This document shows, one piece after another, positions 1 to 8,821 of a stretch of DNA of 53,053 nt. The number at the start of each line of letters is the position of its first letter. Within the stretch, counting starts at the first letter, position 1. The notes beneath the pieces were generated by a model. That model searched no databases, had not been told where the DNA came from, and was given only the letters and a program-made list of their open reading frames with translations. Position numbers and translations under genes: made by a program. This stretch comes from Candidatus Harrisonbacteria bacterium RIFCSPHIGHO2_02_FULL_42_16 (lineage in GTDB: Bacteria; Patescibacteriota; Minisyncoccia; UBA6257; 02-FULL-45-10c), in NCBI GenBank assembly GCA_001818695.1, contig MHJG01000005.1:1-53053 (forward strand), read 5' to 3'.

Positions 1-105
1 AGAAGCGGCAAACCAGTCGATTGCCGACAAAAGATGTTATTACCCTACAAACCTAAGTGGTCACTATGTATCTGAACCTGGACAATTTTTGGCGGCCCTT
101 CATTT

Positions 106-132
106 TTATCACTCTCCTTGACAGAGTGCTAA
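106..132 (+). promoter_or_regulatory. CIRCE operator (HrcA binding site)
   Basis: Inverted repeat TTATCACTC, 9-nt spacer, GAGTGCTAA. This matches the CIRCE consensus (TTAGCACTC-N9-GAGTGCTAA) with one mismatch in the left arm. It overlaps the -35 box of the clpB promoter, as expected for a site where bound HrcA blocks RNA polymerase. The hrcA gene is not in the window. Confidence 0.88.
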
Positions 133-147
133 TTACTTTGTTATAAT
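118..147 (+). promoter_or_regulatory. sigma-70 promoter of clpB
   Basis: TTGACA at 118-123, an 18-nt spacer and TATAAT at 142-147. The -35 box lies inside the CIRCE spacer. Transcription should begin near 154, giving a leader of about 137 nt, far longer than for most other host genes here. Confidence 0.85.
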
Positions 148-171
148 TAAAAATGTTAGAATACGAAGTAG

Positions 172-285
172 CGATTCAAACCTACAAATAACATTCGAAT
201 CTACAAACAGTATGTGAATGGCTTACAAATAGTCATATCTAAATAAATTTTATAGATTCGGATAATAGTTTATAGGTTCGCATCG
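172..285 (+). repeat. long imperfect inverted repeat in the clpB leader
   Basis: The arm at about 172-207 (CGAATCTACAAA at 196-207) is largely complementary to the arm at 249-285 (TTTATAGATTCG at 249-260, then TTTATAGGTTCGCATCG). The second arm ends 5 nt before the clpB start codon. The CTACAAA or TTACAAA core also recurs as a loose direct repeat of about 20 nt period. The leader RNA could fold into one long hairpin holding the start region; a thermosensor role is a guess. Confidence 0.5.
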
Positions 286-290
286 GTTTT

Positions 291-2978
291 ATGAGGAATT
301 TTAATAGATTTACAATCAAAGCCCAGGAGGCGCTACAGAACGCGCAGGACTTGGCCAGCCAGAAAAATCACGGCGAATTTAAAGCGCTGCATTTGCTTTC
401 CGCGCTGATTAGCGACGACCAGTCGCTGGTTCGTCCGGTCCTTACCCGCAGCGGAATCAATTTGGAAAAGCTGGACCAGGATATTGAAGAGGAATTGAAG
501 AAATTGCCGAAGATATTCACTGCCGCCAATATCGGACAGATGTATTTGTCCCAAGAATTGATGCAGGTTTTGGATAGGGCGGCAAAAATCGCCCAAGTCC
601 AAAAAGACGAATATATTTCCTGCGAGCATCTGCTTTTGGGAATTTTAGAAACCCTTTCTGCGGCTAAAATTTTATTGGAACGCGCCGGATTCCGCAGGGA
701 AGTCGCGCTTCGGATTCTGGCCCAGCTTCGCGGTTCGGTTCGAGTAACCGACGAGACGCCGGAAAGCAAGTTCCAGGTGATGGATAAATATGCCATTAAT
801 CTTACGGAAAGGGCCAAAGACGGCAAATTAGACCCGGTTATCGGTCGGGATGAAGAATTGAGGAGAGTAATCCAGGTTTTGTCCCGGCGGACTAAAAATA
901 ACCCGATTTTAATCGGAGAGCCGGGCGTCGGCAAAACCGCCATTGTGGAAGGCCTGGCCCAGCGCATAATTTCCGGAGATGTTCCGGAGCCGCTTAAAAA
1001 TAAAGAAATTATTATGTTGGATTTGGGCTCTTTGATTGCCGGCACGAAGTTTCGCGGAGAATTTGAAGACCGCTTAAAAGCTTTCATAAAAGAAATTCAG
1101 AATGCCGCCGGCCGGTTTATCTTGTTTATAGATGAAATTCATATGATTGTCGGCGCCGGCGCCGCCGAAGGCGCGATAGATGCTTCAAATTTATTGAAAC
1201 CGGCTTTGGCCAGAGGCGAACTGCATGCGGTTGGCGCTACCACTCTTAAGGAATATCAAAAATATATTGAGAAAGACGCGGCTTTGGAAAGAAGGTTTCA
1301 ACCGATTTTAGTGGAAGAGCCATCATTGGAAGACAGTGTGGCTATTTTGCGCGGCCTTAAAGAAAAATATGAAATTCATCACGGTCTTCGGATTAGCGAT
1401 GAGGCGCTGGCGGCCGCGGTAAATTTGTCCGCCAGATATATTCCCGACCGGTTTTTGCCGGACAAAGCGGTGGATTTAGTGGACGAAGCCGCGGCCGCCC
1501 GGCGACTGGAGACGGAAAGTTTGCCGAGAGAAATTGATAAAATCCGGCGGGGCATCACCCAATTGGAAGTGGAACGTTCCGCTCTTCAGAAAGAAAACAG
1601 TAAGGAAGCCAAGCAGAGATTAAACGAAGTAGCCAAAGAAACTGCCGTTTTAAAAGAGAAAAACGATGAATTATCCGCCCAATGGCATGCGGAAAAAATC
1701 GCTTTTGAAAATATGCATAATTTAAGGAAAAAGGTGGAGGATTTGAAGCGGGAAGCGGAAGTGGCGGAACGGGACGGAAATTTAGAAAGAGTGGCGCAGA
1801 TTCATTACGGGGAATTGCCGGCGGCGGAAAAGGATTTTAATAATTTTGAAAAGAGATACTTTGTTAAAAGCGCGAAGAAAAAAACATCCGACGGTCTTAA
1901 GGCGAAGAAAAATGACCGATTTTTGAAGGAGTCCGTTGACGAGGAAGATGTGGCGGAAGTGGTTTCGCGCTGGACCGGAATTCCGGTGACTAAGATGCTG
2001 GAATCGGAAAGTGAAAAACTTAATAAAATAGAGGAGGAGCTTTCGGAAAGAGTGATTGGGCAGAGGGTTGGCATTGCCGCGGTTTCTAATGCGCTCCGCC
2101 GCGCCAGGGCCGGGCTTTCCGACGAGAACAAGCCCTTGGGTTCTTTTATTTTTCTTGGTCCGACCGGAGTCGGGAAGACCGAATTGGCAAAGGCGCTGGC
2201 GGAATTTATGTTTAACGACGAAAAAGCGCTGGTTCGGATAGATATGTCCGAATATATGGAAAAACACTCGGTTTCCCGCTTAATCGGTTCGCCTCCCGGA
2301 TATATCGGTTTTGAAGAAGGCGGCCAATTAACGGAAATAATAAGGCACCGGCCGTATAGTTTAGTATTATTCGACGAGATAGAAAAAGCCAATCCGGAGG
2401 TCTTTAATATCCTTCTTCAGGTTTTGGATAACGGCCGGTTGACAGACGGAAAGGGGCGGGTGGTTAATTTTAAAAATACGATTATTATCATGACTTCCAA
2501 TGTGGGCGGCCATTATTTAAAAGAGATGGCTAATTTGGGATTCGCCTCGTCCGCCGGAGGCAATGAACAGGAGAATAAAGATAAAAAATTCAGGGAAAAA
2601 GTTTACGAAGAGCTCAAAAACCGATTCAAGCCGGAATTTTTGAATCGCATAGACGAACTTTTGATATTTAATACCTTAAGCAAGGTTGACATGGAAAAAA
2701 TTGTTGATAAGCAAATAGAAGAAGTAAGGCAAAAAATGGAGGGCAAGGGAATGAAAATAGCTGTTGACGCTTCGGTTAAAAATTACCTTATTGAAAACGG
2801 CTATAGTCCGGAATACGGCGCCCGTCCGCTTAAACGGTTGATTCAAAAGGTTATTTTGGATAAAATTGCCGATAGGATAATTAAAAGCGAATTAAAAAAT
2901 GGCGGGAAAGTTAAAATCAGCTTGTCAAAATCTTTATCTCCGGCTCAAACAGCAGAGCCATTGGTCACTGTTTCTTAA
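291..2978 (+). CDS. clpB: ATP-dependent disaggregase ClpB
   Basis: Cytoplasmic AAA+ chaperone that threads aggregated proteins through its hexamer, normally with DnaK. An N-terminal Clp_N double repeat (about residues 1-145) precedes AAA domain 1 with Walker A GEPGVGKT (about 210) and Walker B FIDEIH (about 280). A long coiled-coil middle domain follows (about 400-545), containing the ClpB-type stretch ending [19 protein letters not shown] domain 2 has Walker A GPTGVGKT (about 623) and Walker B LFDEIE, then the small C-terminal domain. The long middle domain and length of 895 residues point to ClpB rather than ClpC. No clear SD precedes the ATG. It is controlled by a CIRCE-overlapped promoter, so heat-shock induction through HrcA is expected. 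The following gene begins within its last 80 nt. Confidence 0.95.
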   Translation: MRNFNRFTIKAQEALQNAQDLASQKNHGEFKALHLLSALISDDQSLVRPVLTRSGINLEKLDQDIEEELKKLPKIFTAANIGQMYLSQELMQVLDRAAKIAQVQKDEYISCEHLLLGILETLSAAKILLERAGFRREVALRILAQLRGSVRVTDETPESKFQVMDKYAINLTERAKDGKLDPVIGRDEELRRVIQVLSRRTKNNPILIGEPGVGKTAIVEGLAQRIISGDVPEPLKNKEIIMLDLGSLIAGTKFRGEFEDRLKAFIKEIQNAAGRFILFIDEIHMIVGAGAAEGAIDASNLLKPALARGELHAVGATTLKEYQKYIEKDAALERRFQPILVEEPSLEDSVAILRGLKEKYEIHHGLRISDEALAAAVNLSARYIPDRFLPDKAVDLVDEAAAARRLETESLPREIDKIRRGITQLEVERSALQKENSKEAKQRLNEVAKETAVLKEKNDELSAQWHAEKIAFENMHNLRKKVEDLKREAEVAERDGNLERVAQIHYGELPAAEKDFNNFEKRYFVKSAKKKTSDGLKAKKNDRFLKESVDEEDVAEVVSRWTGIPVTKMLESESEKLNKIEEELSERVIGQRVGIAAVSNALRRARAGLSDENKPLGSFIFLGPTGVGKTELAKALAEFMFNDEKALVRIDMSEYMEKHSVSRLIGSPPGYIGFEEGGQLTEIIRHRPYSLVLFDEIEKANPEVFNILLQVLDNGRLTDGKGRVVNFKNTIIIMTSNVGGHYLKEMANLGFASSAGGNEQENKDKKFREKVYEELKNRFKPEFLNRIDELLIFNTLSKVDMEKIVDKQIEEVRQKMEGKGMKIAVDASVKNYLIENGYSPEYGARPLKRLIQKVILDKIADRIIKSELKNGGKVKISLSKSLSPAQTAEPLVTVS

Positions 2979-3672
2979 GGCCGTAATTTTTGCCGCCGTT
3001 CTTTATTTGGCGGCTTGGAGCGATTTTAGGATAATTTCTTCTATTTTTTTTATTATAGCGGCAGTCGTTTTATACGCGCGTCCGATTTTTAGCGGTTATC
3101 AGATTTGGCGGGCTTTTACGGTTCTTCTTGTGGTAGCGATTTTGGGGATGAAAATAGTGTCCGGAACCGCTTTGTTTTTTCCGGCTCCGCTGGCCTTCGC
3201 ATTTATTTTTTATCTGATTTTAGGAATTAAGGACTACCTTTTTATAAAAAGAAGCCGGATTTATTATATTGCCGCCCTGCTTCTTTTTTATTCAATTTTT
3301 ATAATATTTTTTCTGGCGGATAAATCTGATTGGTTTGCATTCAAATACGGCGCCGTGGTTTTGGCTTCTTATTTTCTTTTTTGGGAATGGCTTGGAATTA
3401 TTACCAGTTTCAGTTTTCCTAAAAGAGAAATGGTTATTTCTTCGGCAGCGGCTTTGGCAACCGGGCAAATTTTATTGGCGACCGCTTTTTTGCCGATTGG
3501 ATTTCTTAGCGCCGCCAATTTCATGCTCCTTTTCGTTTTTATTTTAAACGAATTTATTTTAAAGCATTTTATGGGCGGAATTTCGCGGGAGTTTTTAATC
3601 AAGCGATTAATTTTATTTTTCTTGCTGGCGGGTTTAATTTTTTGGACTTCCGGCTGGGCATTGAATTTTTAA
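2899..3672 (+). CDS. multi-pass membrane protein, unknown function
   Basis: A hydrophobic protein of up to 257 residues with about six to eight predicted membrane segments (for example around residues 26-40, 45-60, 70-85 and 90-110) and no recognisable catalytic motif. The ATG at 2899 lies inside the end of clpB in another frame, giving an 80-nt overlap. No later ATG precedes the first membrane segment, so either this start or a non-ATG codon near 2956 is used. The overlap implies translational coupling to clpB and shared CIRCE control, but a link to heat shock is only inferred. I do not recognise the family. Confidence 0.7.
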   Translation: MAGKLKSACQNLYLRLKQQSHWSLFLKAVIFAAVLYLAAWSDFRIISSIFFIIAAVVLYARPIFSGYQIWRAFTVLLVVAILGMKIVSGTALFFPAPLAFAFIFYLILGIKDYLFIKRSRIYYIAALLLFYSIFIIFFLADKSDWFAFKYGAVVLASYFLFWEWLGIITSFSFPKREMVISSAAALATGQILLATAFLPIGFLSAANFMLLFVFILNEFILKHFMGGISREFLIKRLILFFLLAGLIFWTSGWALNF

Positions 3673-3682
3673 GTTGGTTAGA

Positions 3683-3712
3683 TTGACTTTTATTTTGCCG
3701 CAGAGTTAAAAT
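3683..3712 (+). promoter_or_regulatory. promoter for an apparently leaderless transcript
   Basis: TTGACT at 3683-3688, 18-nt spacer, TAAAAT at 3707-3712. The start codon at 3720 lies where transcription would begin, so the mRNA has essentially no 5' leader and no SD. Confidence 0.6.
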
Positions 3713-3719
3713 AACTTCT

Positions 3720-4481
3720 ATGTCTGCGCAATTTCTTAAGAACAAGGCCCGGGAAATATCTTATGCGTTAATTCGCGTGTCATTTTATGTTAAGCGGGGT
3801 GATTTAAGGTTAAAATTAGAAAAATTAGCTTTTGAGTTTTTAGAAGATTCTTTAAGGGTAAGCGTTGACAACGGCGCGGAAAACATTAATAAGGCGTTGG
3901 TTAGCATTTCGGTTTTAGACGGATTAGTAAGATTGGCGCATTCTATCTATGAAATTGAGCCGGTAAACGCAACAATTTTAATAAAGGAATTAGATAATTT
4001 TAATTCGGCAATACGGCAATACGGCAATATGCCGGAATCCGGCAATGATTCGGCAAGCTCGTTGCAAAATGAATTGCCGAATATAAGCAGTATATTTTCC
4101 AGATATCCCATAGCAGTTTCCAATACAATTAGAAATGAGAATAGTCATAATTATAAAGAACCAGAATACTATAGAAATAATGAGCTTAACCCATTAAATT
4201 CAACAAATTCTGAAAAAGTAAATAGTAATGGTAATAGCGCTAATTCGGCAATGCGGCAATCGGCAATTATTGATAAGATAAAATACGGCATCGGCTCTTC
4301 TAATGGTGATGGCGTAAATAACTCGACCAACCCATTAGCTATAAAGTTAAAGGATTTAATAACCGAATTCCCCGATATAAGCGAGAGAACGCTCAGATAT
4401 GACTTGAAACGTTTATGCGAACAGGGTATTATTGAGCATGTTGGAAATGGAGGCCCGGCAAGCTATTATCGGTTGAAGTAA
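3720..4481 (+). CDS. winged-helix DNA-binding protein with low-complexity centre
   Basis: 253 residues in three parts. An N-terminal helical region (about 1-90) has no family I recognise. The centre is rich in Asn and Ser (about 95-195). The C-terminal segment (about 200-253) has the pattern KLKDLITEFPDISERTLRYD followed by LKRLCEQGIIEHVG, typical of a DeoR- or MarR-like winged helix. It is probably a transcription regulator or nucleoid-associated protein; the target is unknown. The centre is coded partly by CGGCAAT-type tandem repeats (4006-4029 and 4246-4267). It has its own promoter just upstream and appears leaderless. Confidence 0.75.
   Translation: MSAQFLKNKAREISYALIRVSFYVKRGDLRLKLEKLAFEFLEDSLRVSVDNGAENINKALVSISVLDGLVRLAHSIYEIEPVNATILIKELDNFNSAIRQYGNMPESGNDSASSLQNELPNISSIFSRYPIAVSNTIRNENSHNYKEPEYYRNNELNPLNSTNSEKVNSNGNSANSAMRQSAIIDKIKYGIGSSNGDGVNNSTNPLAIKLKDLITEFPDISERTLRYDLKRLCEQGIIEHVGNGGPASYYRLK
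4006..4267 (+). repeat. two in-frame CGGCAAT(A) microrepeat tracts
   Basis: CGGCAATA occurs three times in tandem with 8-nt period at 4006-4029, followed by a complementary TGCCGG. A second tract at 4246-4267 has CGGCAATG, CGGCAAT, CGGCAAT. Both encode part of the disordered centre of the winged-helix protein. Confidence 0.8.
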
Positions 4482-4796
4482 CACCAGTAAGTAGAAGTTC
4501 GGCAAACTTCGTAAAATGCCGTCTACGGCGGCCAAGCCGAACTTTCACTTCCCGGTAACAGGATTAAGGCAATATCGTTATATTTAGGGTAACGGATAAT
4601 AGGGGCTTTTTAATTTAGTTATCCACAAAAAAGCTTCTCAAATGACAGCACTTAGTATATTATAGATTTAATGATTCAGAGTGAGGCTGGATCTATTAGG
4701 TTTTAAGTTGATAAGTTTTAAGTTATTAAGTTAGCTTATAAACTTATAGCAAAGTCCGACTTGTCGGACTATTGCGTAACTTATAACTTAAATTGG

Positions 4797-4819
4797 TCTC
4801 GCTCACACGCGAGATTTTT
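4797..4819 (+). terminator. terminator-like hairpin with T5
   Basis: TCTCGC, 6-nt loop, GCGAGA, then TTTTT. It ends either a long 3' untranslated region of the winged-helix gene or a small RNA. Confidence 0.5.
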
Positions 4820-5052
4820 CGTTTAGATATTGAGAATTGTTCTTTTGTTGAGGTCGGTCTTCCCGGTATTTATCGGGGGGAACAGCAAAAGGAATAATTT
4901 TGAAACAGAACACAATTAAATTTCCGCTAAAAGATAAATTTTATCTTTGAGGCGGGTTAGCCGCCTTAGGCGGAAAATAAAATTAACTAATTAAAATTTC
5001 TTATAAGGGTAGCGCGTCGATGCGTCGCTTTTAAAAGAAAAAGGTCAAAAAA

Positions 5053-5058
5053 TATAAT
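5053..5058 (+). promoter_or_regulatory. -10 box of the large surface protein gene
   Basis: TATAAT lies 6 nt before the ATG at 5065, with no SD and no strong -35. The mRNA is probably leaderless. Confidence 0.55.
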
Positions 5059-5064
5059 AAAATT

Positions 5065-8000
5065 ATGAGTAAAAAATTAATAAATAAAATTTCAACAACC
5101 GTAATTTCCGTAGCCACGGTTGTTTCTCTTTCCGGCGCAGGAGCTTTGCTCCCAATGGCTGCTCACGGAGCAACCTTGCAGGAGCAAATTACGGCCCTGT
5201 TAGCCCAAGTAGCGGCTTTGCAAGCTCAATTAACAGCAGGAACTTCTACTTCCGGCTCTGCTTCGGCTTCTTTAACATCTTCCGGGGACCTCGCCCTCGG
5301 CAGTAAAGGAGCGGCAGTAAAGGAATTACAGATGTACTTGAATGCTAATGGCGCGCAGGTCTCTGCAAGTGGCGCCGGTTCTCCTGGCAATGAAACCGAA
5401 TATTTCGGTGGATTAACCAAATCAGCTCTTGCCAAATGGCAGGCGGCTAACGGAGTTTCTCCAGCGGCCGGATATTTTGGTCCAAAGACACGGGCGAAAA
5501 TGGCTTCTATGGGCGGAACTACTACTACAACTACCACCACAACAACGACAACTGGCGGCACAACTCCAGCTCCGGCTCCGGTAGTTCCGGCAGGTACTGG
5601 TTTGACTGTGACTTTAGCTCCGGATCAGCCAGCTCCAGCTTTAGCTCCGTATAATGCAACCAGAATTCCTTTCACTAAAATTCAATTAACTGCCTCCGCC
5701 GATGGCGCAGTAACAGTTAGTTCAATCGAAGTGCAAAGAACCGGTTTGTCTGAAGATGCCGGCTTGGCCGGTTTGGTGCTTTTGGATGAAAATGGAATTC
5801 AGCTTGGTTTAGAAAAAACCCTGAATTCCGACCACAAAGCGGTTCTTGGCGAAACGTTAACAGTGGCGGCTGGCACAACCAGAACTCTTACTGTTGCGGG
5901 TCGCAGAGCGGCTGCCGGTTCTCGTGGCGGTCAAACCGTTTCTTTACCGGTTACCAAAGTTAATACTTCGGCCACTGTTTATGGAACTTTCCCATTTACT
6001 GGAACTACCCATACAATAAACGAAACCTTGACTGTTGGAACATTAGTTAGCCCGACAGCTGGTCCGTTAGATCCAGGAGGATCTCAGACCAAGGAAGTTG
6101 GTACCAAAGCGTACACTTTTTCTTCTGTTCGGGTAACTGCCGGTTCTGCGGAAAAAGTTATTTTGAAATCCATTCGATGGAACCAGACCGGTTCTGCCGG
6201 AACCGCTGATTTGGAGAATGTGAAGACCTATGTTGACGGCACTGCGTATGATACGGTTGTCAGCGCGGACGGCAAATTCTTTACCTCCACTTTCGGCGCG
6301 GGTATTCTTATTGATAAAGGATTCAATAAAGAAATGTCCATTAAAGGCGATATTAAGGGCGGATCCGCTCGAACTATTGACTTTGATGTTGATAAGCGAA
6401 GCGATGTCTATGCGGTAGGCGAAACCTATGGTTATGGAATTTTGACTGCTGATGGAACCAATTCTACCGGTTCTGACGACGGTCTTTTCCACAGCACTAA
6501 TCCGTGGTTTGACGCTTATCAGGTGTTGGTTTCCGCTGGTACGCTTACGGTTAGTAAGTGGAATACCGTGGGAGCTCAAAATGTGGCTATTAACTTAGCT
6601 GATCAGCCAATGGGCGGATGGTCAGTGGATGTCAAAGGAGAACCGATTTCTGTAGGCAGTTTGGTTTTCCGTTTGGGACTTGTTGACAATACCGGCACTG
6701 ACCCAGCTTTAACTGATTTGGACAATGTCAAATTAGTTGATGAAAGCGGTAAAACCTTAGCTGGTCCGGTGGATGCTTCCGGCGATGGAATTGACGGCAC
6801 AATTACCTTCACGGATACTATTACTTTTCCGATTGGCGTGACTAATATGAAGATGGTAGGTAAGTTAGCGACTAATTTCGCTAATAATGACACCGTACAG
6901 GCGTCTACCACTCCGTCCAGCCAATGGACAACTGTTACCGGTCAACAGACTGGCAACACGATTACTCCAGGCCCAACCTCTTTGGTTGCTGGAAGTTTGA
7001 TGACGGTAAAATCATCCGCGTTAGCAATCAGCGTTTCTACTGTGCCAAGGGCGCAGACAATCATCGCTGGCACTAACCAGTTTGAATTTGCCAGATATAT
7101 CTTAGACACTTCCGCTTCTGGTGAAGATTTGCGGTTAACTTCCCTGCCTTTGGAATACAATATGCCGGGTGGCGGAACCGCGTCTGACCTTACCAGCTGC
7201 TATTTGTTTGATGGCAGTACCAACTTAACCAGCGCTAATGTTAAAAATCTGACTGCTATTGCTTCTTCAAGTTCCTTTGTCTTTGATGGTACCGGTCTGA
7301 CCCTTACTAAGGGAACATCCAAGACCTTGTCATTGAAGTGCAATTTGAAAGCGGCGGCTACTGGCGGATATGCTTGGGGTTATAATGGCGTTTCTTCTCC
7401 GTCTCCAACCGGATTAACTTCCGGCCAGAGCGTGGCAACCGGTGATCTTACTGAGAATGCCAGTGTCGGACAAACAATGACTGCGGCAACTAATGGTACT
7501 TTGGCTGTTGCCTTAAATACCATAACGTCTTACCAGATTGTTACTCCCGGCACAGAGGTTACTCTCTCGGAGTTGAAATATTCCGCTACTCTGGAAGATG
7601 TAAATGTGAGGCAGGTCAGCTTAGGAATGAGAGGCGCGGCTTCTAATACTCCAGATAACTTGGTTAACCAGGAGGTTACTTTGTGGGATGGAGCGACTAA
7701 AGTCGGTACCGCTTCTTTTTCCAGCGGCGATCACGCTACTGGAACCCTTAGCGGTTTCGTAGTTCCGAAAGACGGATCCAAGGTCTTGACCGTAAAAGCC
7801 AAGATCGCGGGAATTTCCGTGTCTGAAGCTATGAACCGATCGGGAGAATTCCCGAAGGTTGATTATGACGGCGGCGGCGGCTTGACTTCCAATTATGGAA
7901 TCGGCGTGTCCTCCGGCCAGACCGTCACTCCAACTTCCGGAGTTACTAGTTCTACCGGCGTTCGGATTATGAAATCTTATCCGACCTTTGAGAAAGTCGA

Positions 8001-8718
8001 TCTTTCTTCTTCGGATAAAACTTTAGCGGCGGGATCTGAGAGGACGCTTTATAAGTTTAAAGTTACCGCCAAAGACGGTGACATACTCTTAGCCAAGCTC
8101 ACTTTCTCGGTTTCTTCTTCCACGCTGACTGCCACCACTTCCAATTTCGGATTATACGCGTATTCTGATTCTTCTATGAGCTCATTTGACCAGCAGATCA
8201 ATACTACTGGACTGGTTAATAACGCTTCTTGTATCGGGAATATGACGAATGATAATAATGTGTATGAATCTTCCGGATCAGGAGGTTTGGGAGCTATCGT
8301 AGAAATCTGGCCAACCACCGCTTGCGGAACCGCCACGACTTCTTTGAAGATTTCATCCGGCCAAAGCCGATGGTTCAAGTTAGTGGCTAGCGTTTCCAGC
8401 GTTTCTGGCTCGGGAACTTCCGAATCTTTGGAGGCACGACTTGAAGGCGACGCGGCTTTCCCGGTTGGTCATCAGGCTTACGAAGTCTCGGCAGTAGGTG
8501 AAATGGGTGTATCCGGACATACTTTTGGCGTAACTGGCGTGGCGAGCACGACCAGTAATGCTTCGGCCAATAACAACTTTGTCTGGTCCCCGACTTCTAC
8601 TACGAGTGCTTCCAGTGCTGACAGCGCTTACCTTAACCGGAATGACTGGACCAACGGTTATGGCGTTCCCGGACTTCCAGGAACGTATATGGCGTCGGAA
8701 TCCATTACGAAGAGCTAA
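5065..8718 (+). CDS. large secreted peptidoglycan-binding surface (S-layer-like) protein
   Basis: 1217 residues. Signal peptide (about 1-36, Lys-rich start, hydrophobic core, AHGA), short coiled coil (about 37-58, QITALLAQVAALQAQL), Ser/Thr linker, then a peptidoglycan-binding domain (about 76-148, LGSKGAAVKELQMYLN to GYFGPKTRAKM). A run of twelve Thr (about 152-163) and a Pro/Ala-rich linker follow. The remaining thousand residues are rich in Gly, Ser, Thr and Val with the look of repeated beta-sandwich domains. It is probably a wall-anchored coat protein outside the cell. The Thr-rich linker is a plausible O-glycosylation site, and a PMT-like gene follows directly. The peptidoglycan-binding domain is nearly identical at DNA level to that of the gene at 10510. 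An intrinsic terminator follows. Confidence 0.85.
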   Translation: MSKKLINKISTTVISVATVVSLSGAGALLPMAAHGATLQEQITALLAQVAALQAQLTAGTSTSGSASASLTSSGDLALGSKGAAVKELQMYLNANGAQVSASGAGSPGNETEYFGGLTKSALAKWQAANGVSPAAGYFGPKTRAKMASMGGTTTTTTTTTTTTGGTTPAPAPVVPAGTGLTVTLAPDQPAPALAPYNATRIPFTKIQLTASADGAVTVSSIEVQRTGLSEDAGLAGLVLLDENGIQLGLEKTLNSDHKAVLGETLTVAAGTTRTLTVAGRRAAAGSRGGQTVSLPVTKVNTSATVYGTFPFTGTTHTINETLTVGTLVSPTAGPLDPGGSQTKEVGTKAYTFSSVRVTAGSAEKVILKSIRWNQTGSAGTADLENVKTYVDGTAYDTVVSADGKFFTSTFGAGILIDKGFNKEMSIKGDIKGGSARTIDFDVDKRSDVYAVGETYGYGILTADGTNSTGSDDGLFHSTNPWFDAYQVLVSAGTLTVSKWNTVGAQNVAINLADQPMGGWSVDVKGEPISVGSLVFRLGLVDNTGTDPALTDLDNVKLVDESGKTLAGPVDASGDGIDGTITFTDTITFPIGVTNMKMVGKLATNFANNDTVQASTTPSSQWTTVTGQQTGNTITPGPTSLVAGSLMTVKSSALAISVSTVPRAQTIIAGTNQFEFARYILDTSASGEDLRLTSLPLEYNMPGGGTASDLTSCYLFDGSTNLTSANVKNLTAIASSSSFVFDGTGLTLTKGTSKTLSLKCNLKAAATGGYAWGYNGVSSPSPTGLTSGQSVATGDLTENASVGQTMTAATNGTLAVALNTITSYQIVTPGTEVTLSELKYSATLEDVNVRQVSLGMRGAASNTPDNLVNQEVTLWDGATKVGTASFSSGDHATGTLSGFVVPKDGSKVLTVKAKIAGISVSEAMNRSGEFPKVDYDGGGGLTSNYGIGVSSGQTVTPTSGVTSSTGVRIMKSYPTFEKVDLSSSDKTLAAGSERTLYKFKVTAKDGDILLAKLTFSVSSSTLTATTSNFGLYAYSDSSMSSFDQQINTTGLVNNASCIGNMTNDNNVYESSGSGGLGAIVEIWPTTACGTATTSLKISSGQSRWFKLVASVSSVSGSGTSESLEARLEGDAAFPVGHQAYEVSAVGEMGVSGHTFGVTGVASTTSNASANNNFVWSPTSTTSASSADSAYLNRNDWTNGYGVPGLPGTYMASESITKS
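5214..5515 (+). repeat. 302-bp near-identical copy of 10656-10957
   Basis: Covers the end of the coiled coil and the whole peptidoglycan-binding domain. By eye the two copies differ at about 15 positions, 13 of them packed into one 33-nt block (TEYFGGLTKSA versus TSYFGPATKAA). The flanking coding DNA is not alike. Confidence 0.9.
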
Positions 8719-8753
8719 AATTTCTAAGCTACTTGAGATAGTTTAGATCTAAA

Positions 8754-8783
8754 CCAAATCCCGCCTTTCAAGGCGGGATTTGG
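8754..8783 (+). terminator. strong hairpin terminator after the surface protein gene
   Basis: A perfect 14-bp stem CCAAATCCCGCCTT / AAGGCGGGATTTGG with a 2-nt loop. The T-run is displaced (TTTTTT from about 8794). The downstream end overlaps the putative -35 of the next gene. Confidence 0.75.
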
Positions 8784-8809
8784 ATTTAGTGAGTTTTTTA
8801 TTATATAAT
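8780..8809 (+). promoter_or_regulatory. promoter of the first PMT-like gene
   Basis: TTGGAT at 8780-8785, 18-nt spacer, TATAAT at 8804-8809, then ATG at 8822. This supports 8822 over an in-frame TTG at 8780, which would lie inside the promoter. Confidence 0.55.
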
Positions 8810-8821
8810 TCTTTCAATATT

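Larger units (their letters stand above)
4482..5064. other. 583-nt non-coding region with several stem-loops
   Basis: No convincing gene. Visible structures: a 9-bp stem AAGTTCGGC/GCCGAACTT around 4496-4556 with a smaller inner hairpin; AAGTT repeats every 7-8 nt from about 4701; a hairpin AGTCCGAC-TT-GTCGGACT at 4753-4770; a terminator-like hairpin at 4797-4819; and nested hairpins at about 4920-4980 (AAAGATAAA/TATCTTT and CCGCC-TTA-GGCGG). It could hold a structured RNA or decayed repeats; I match it to no known RNA family. Confidence 0.5.

Noticed and set aside
368-1087. Long open frame on the minus strand opposite clpB
   Set aside because: It is a shadow of the clpB codons: no start signals, no recognisable domain, and clpB is unambiguous there.
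1805-2392. Second long minus-strand frame inside clpB
   Set aside because: Same reason; Ser-rich antisense translation of a conserved AAA domain.
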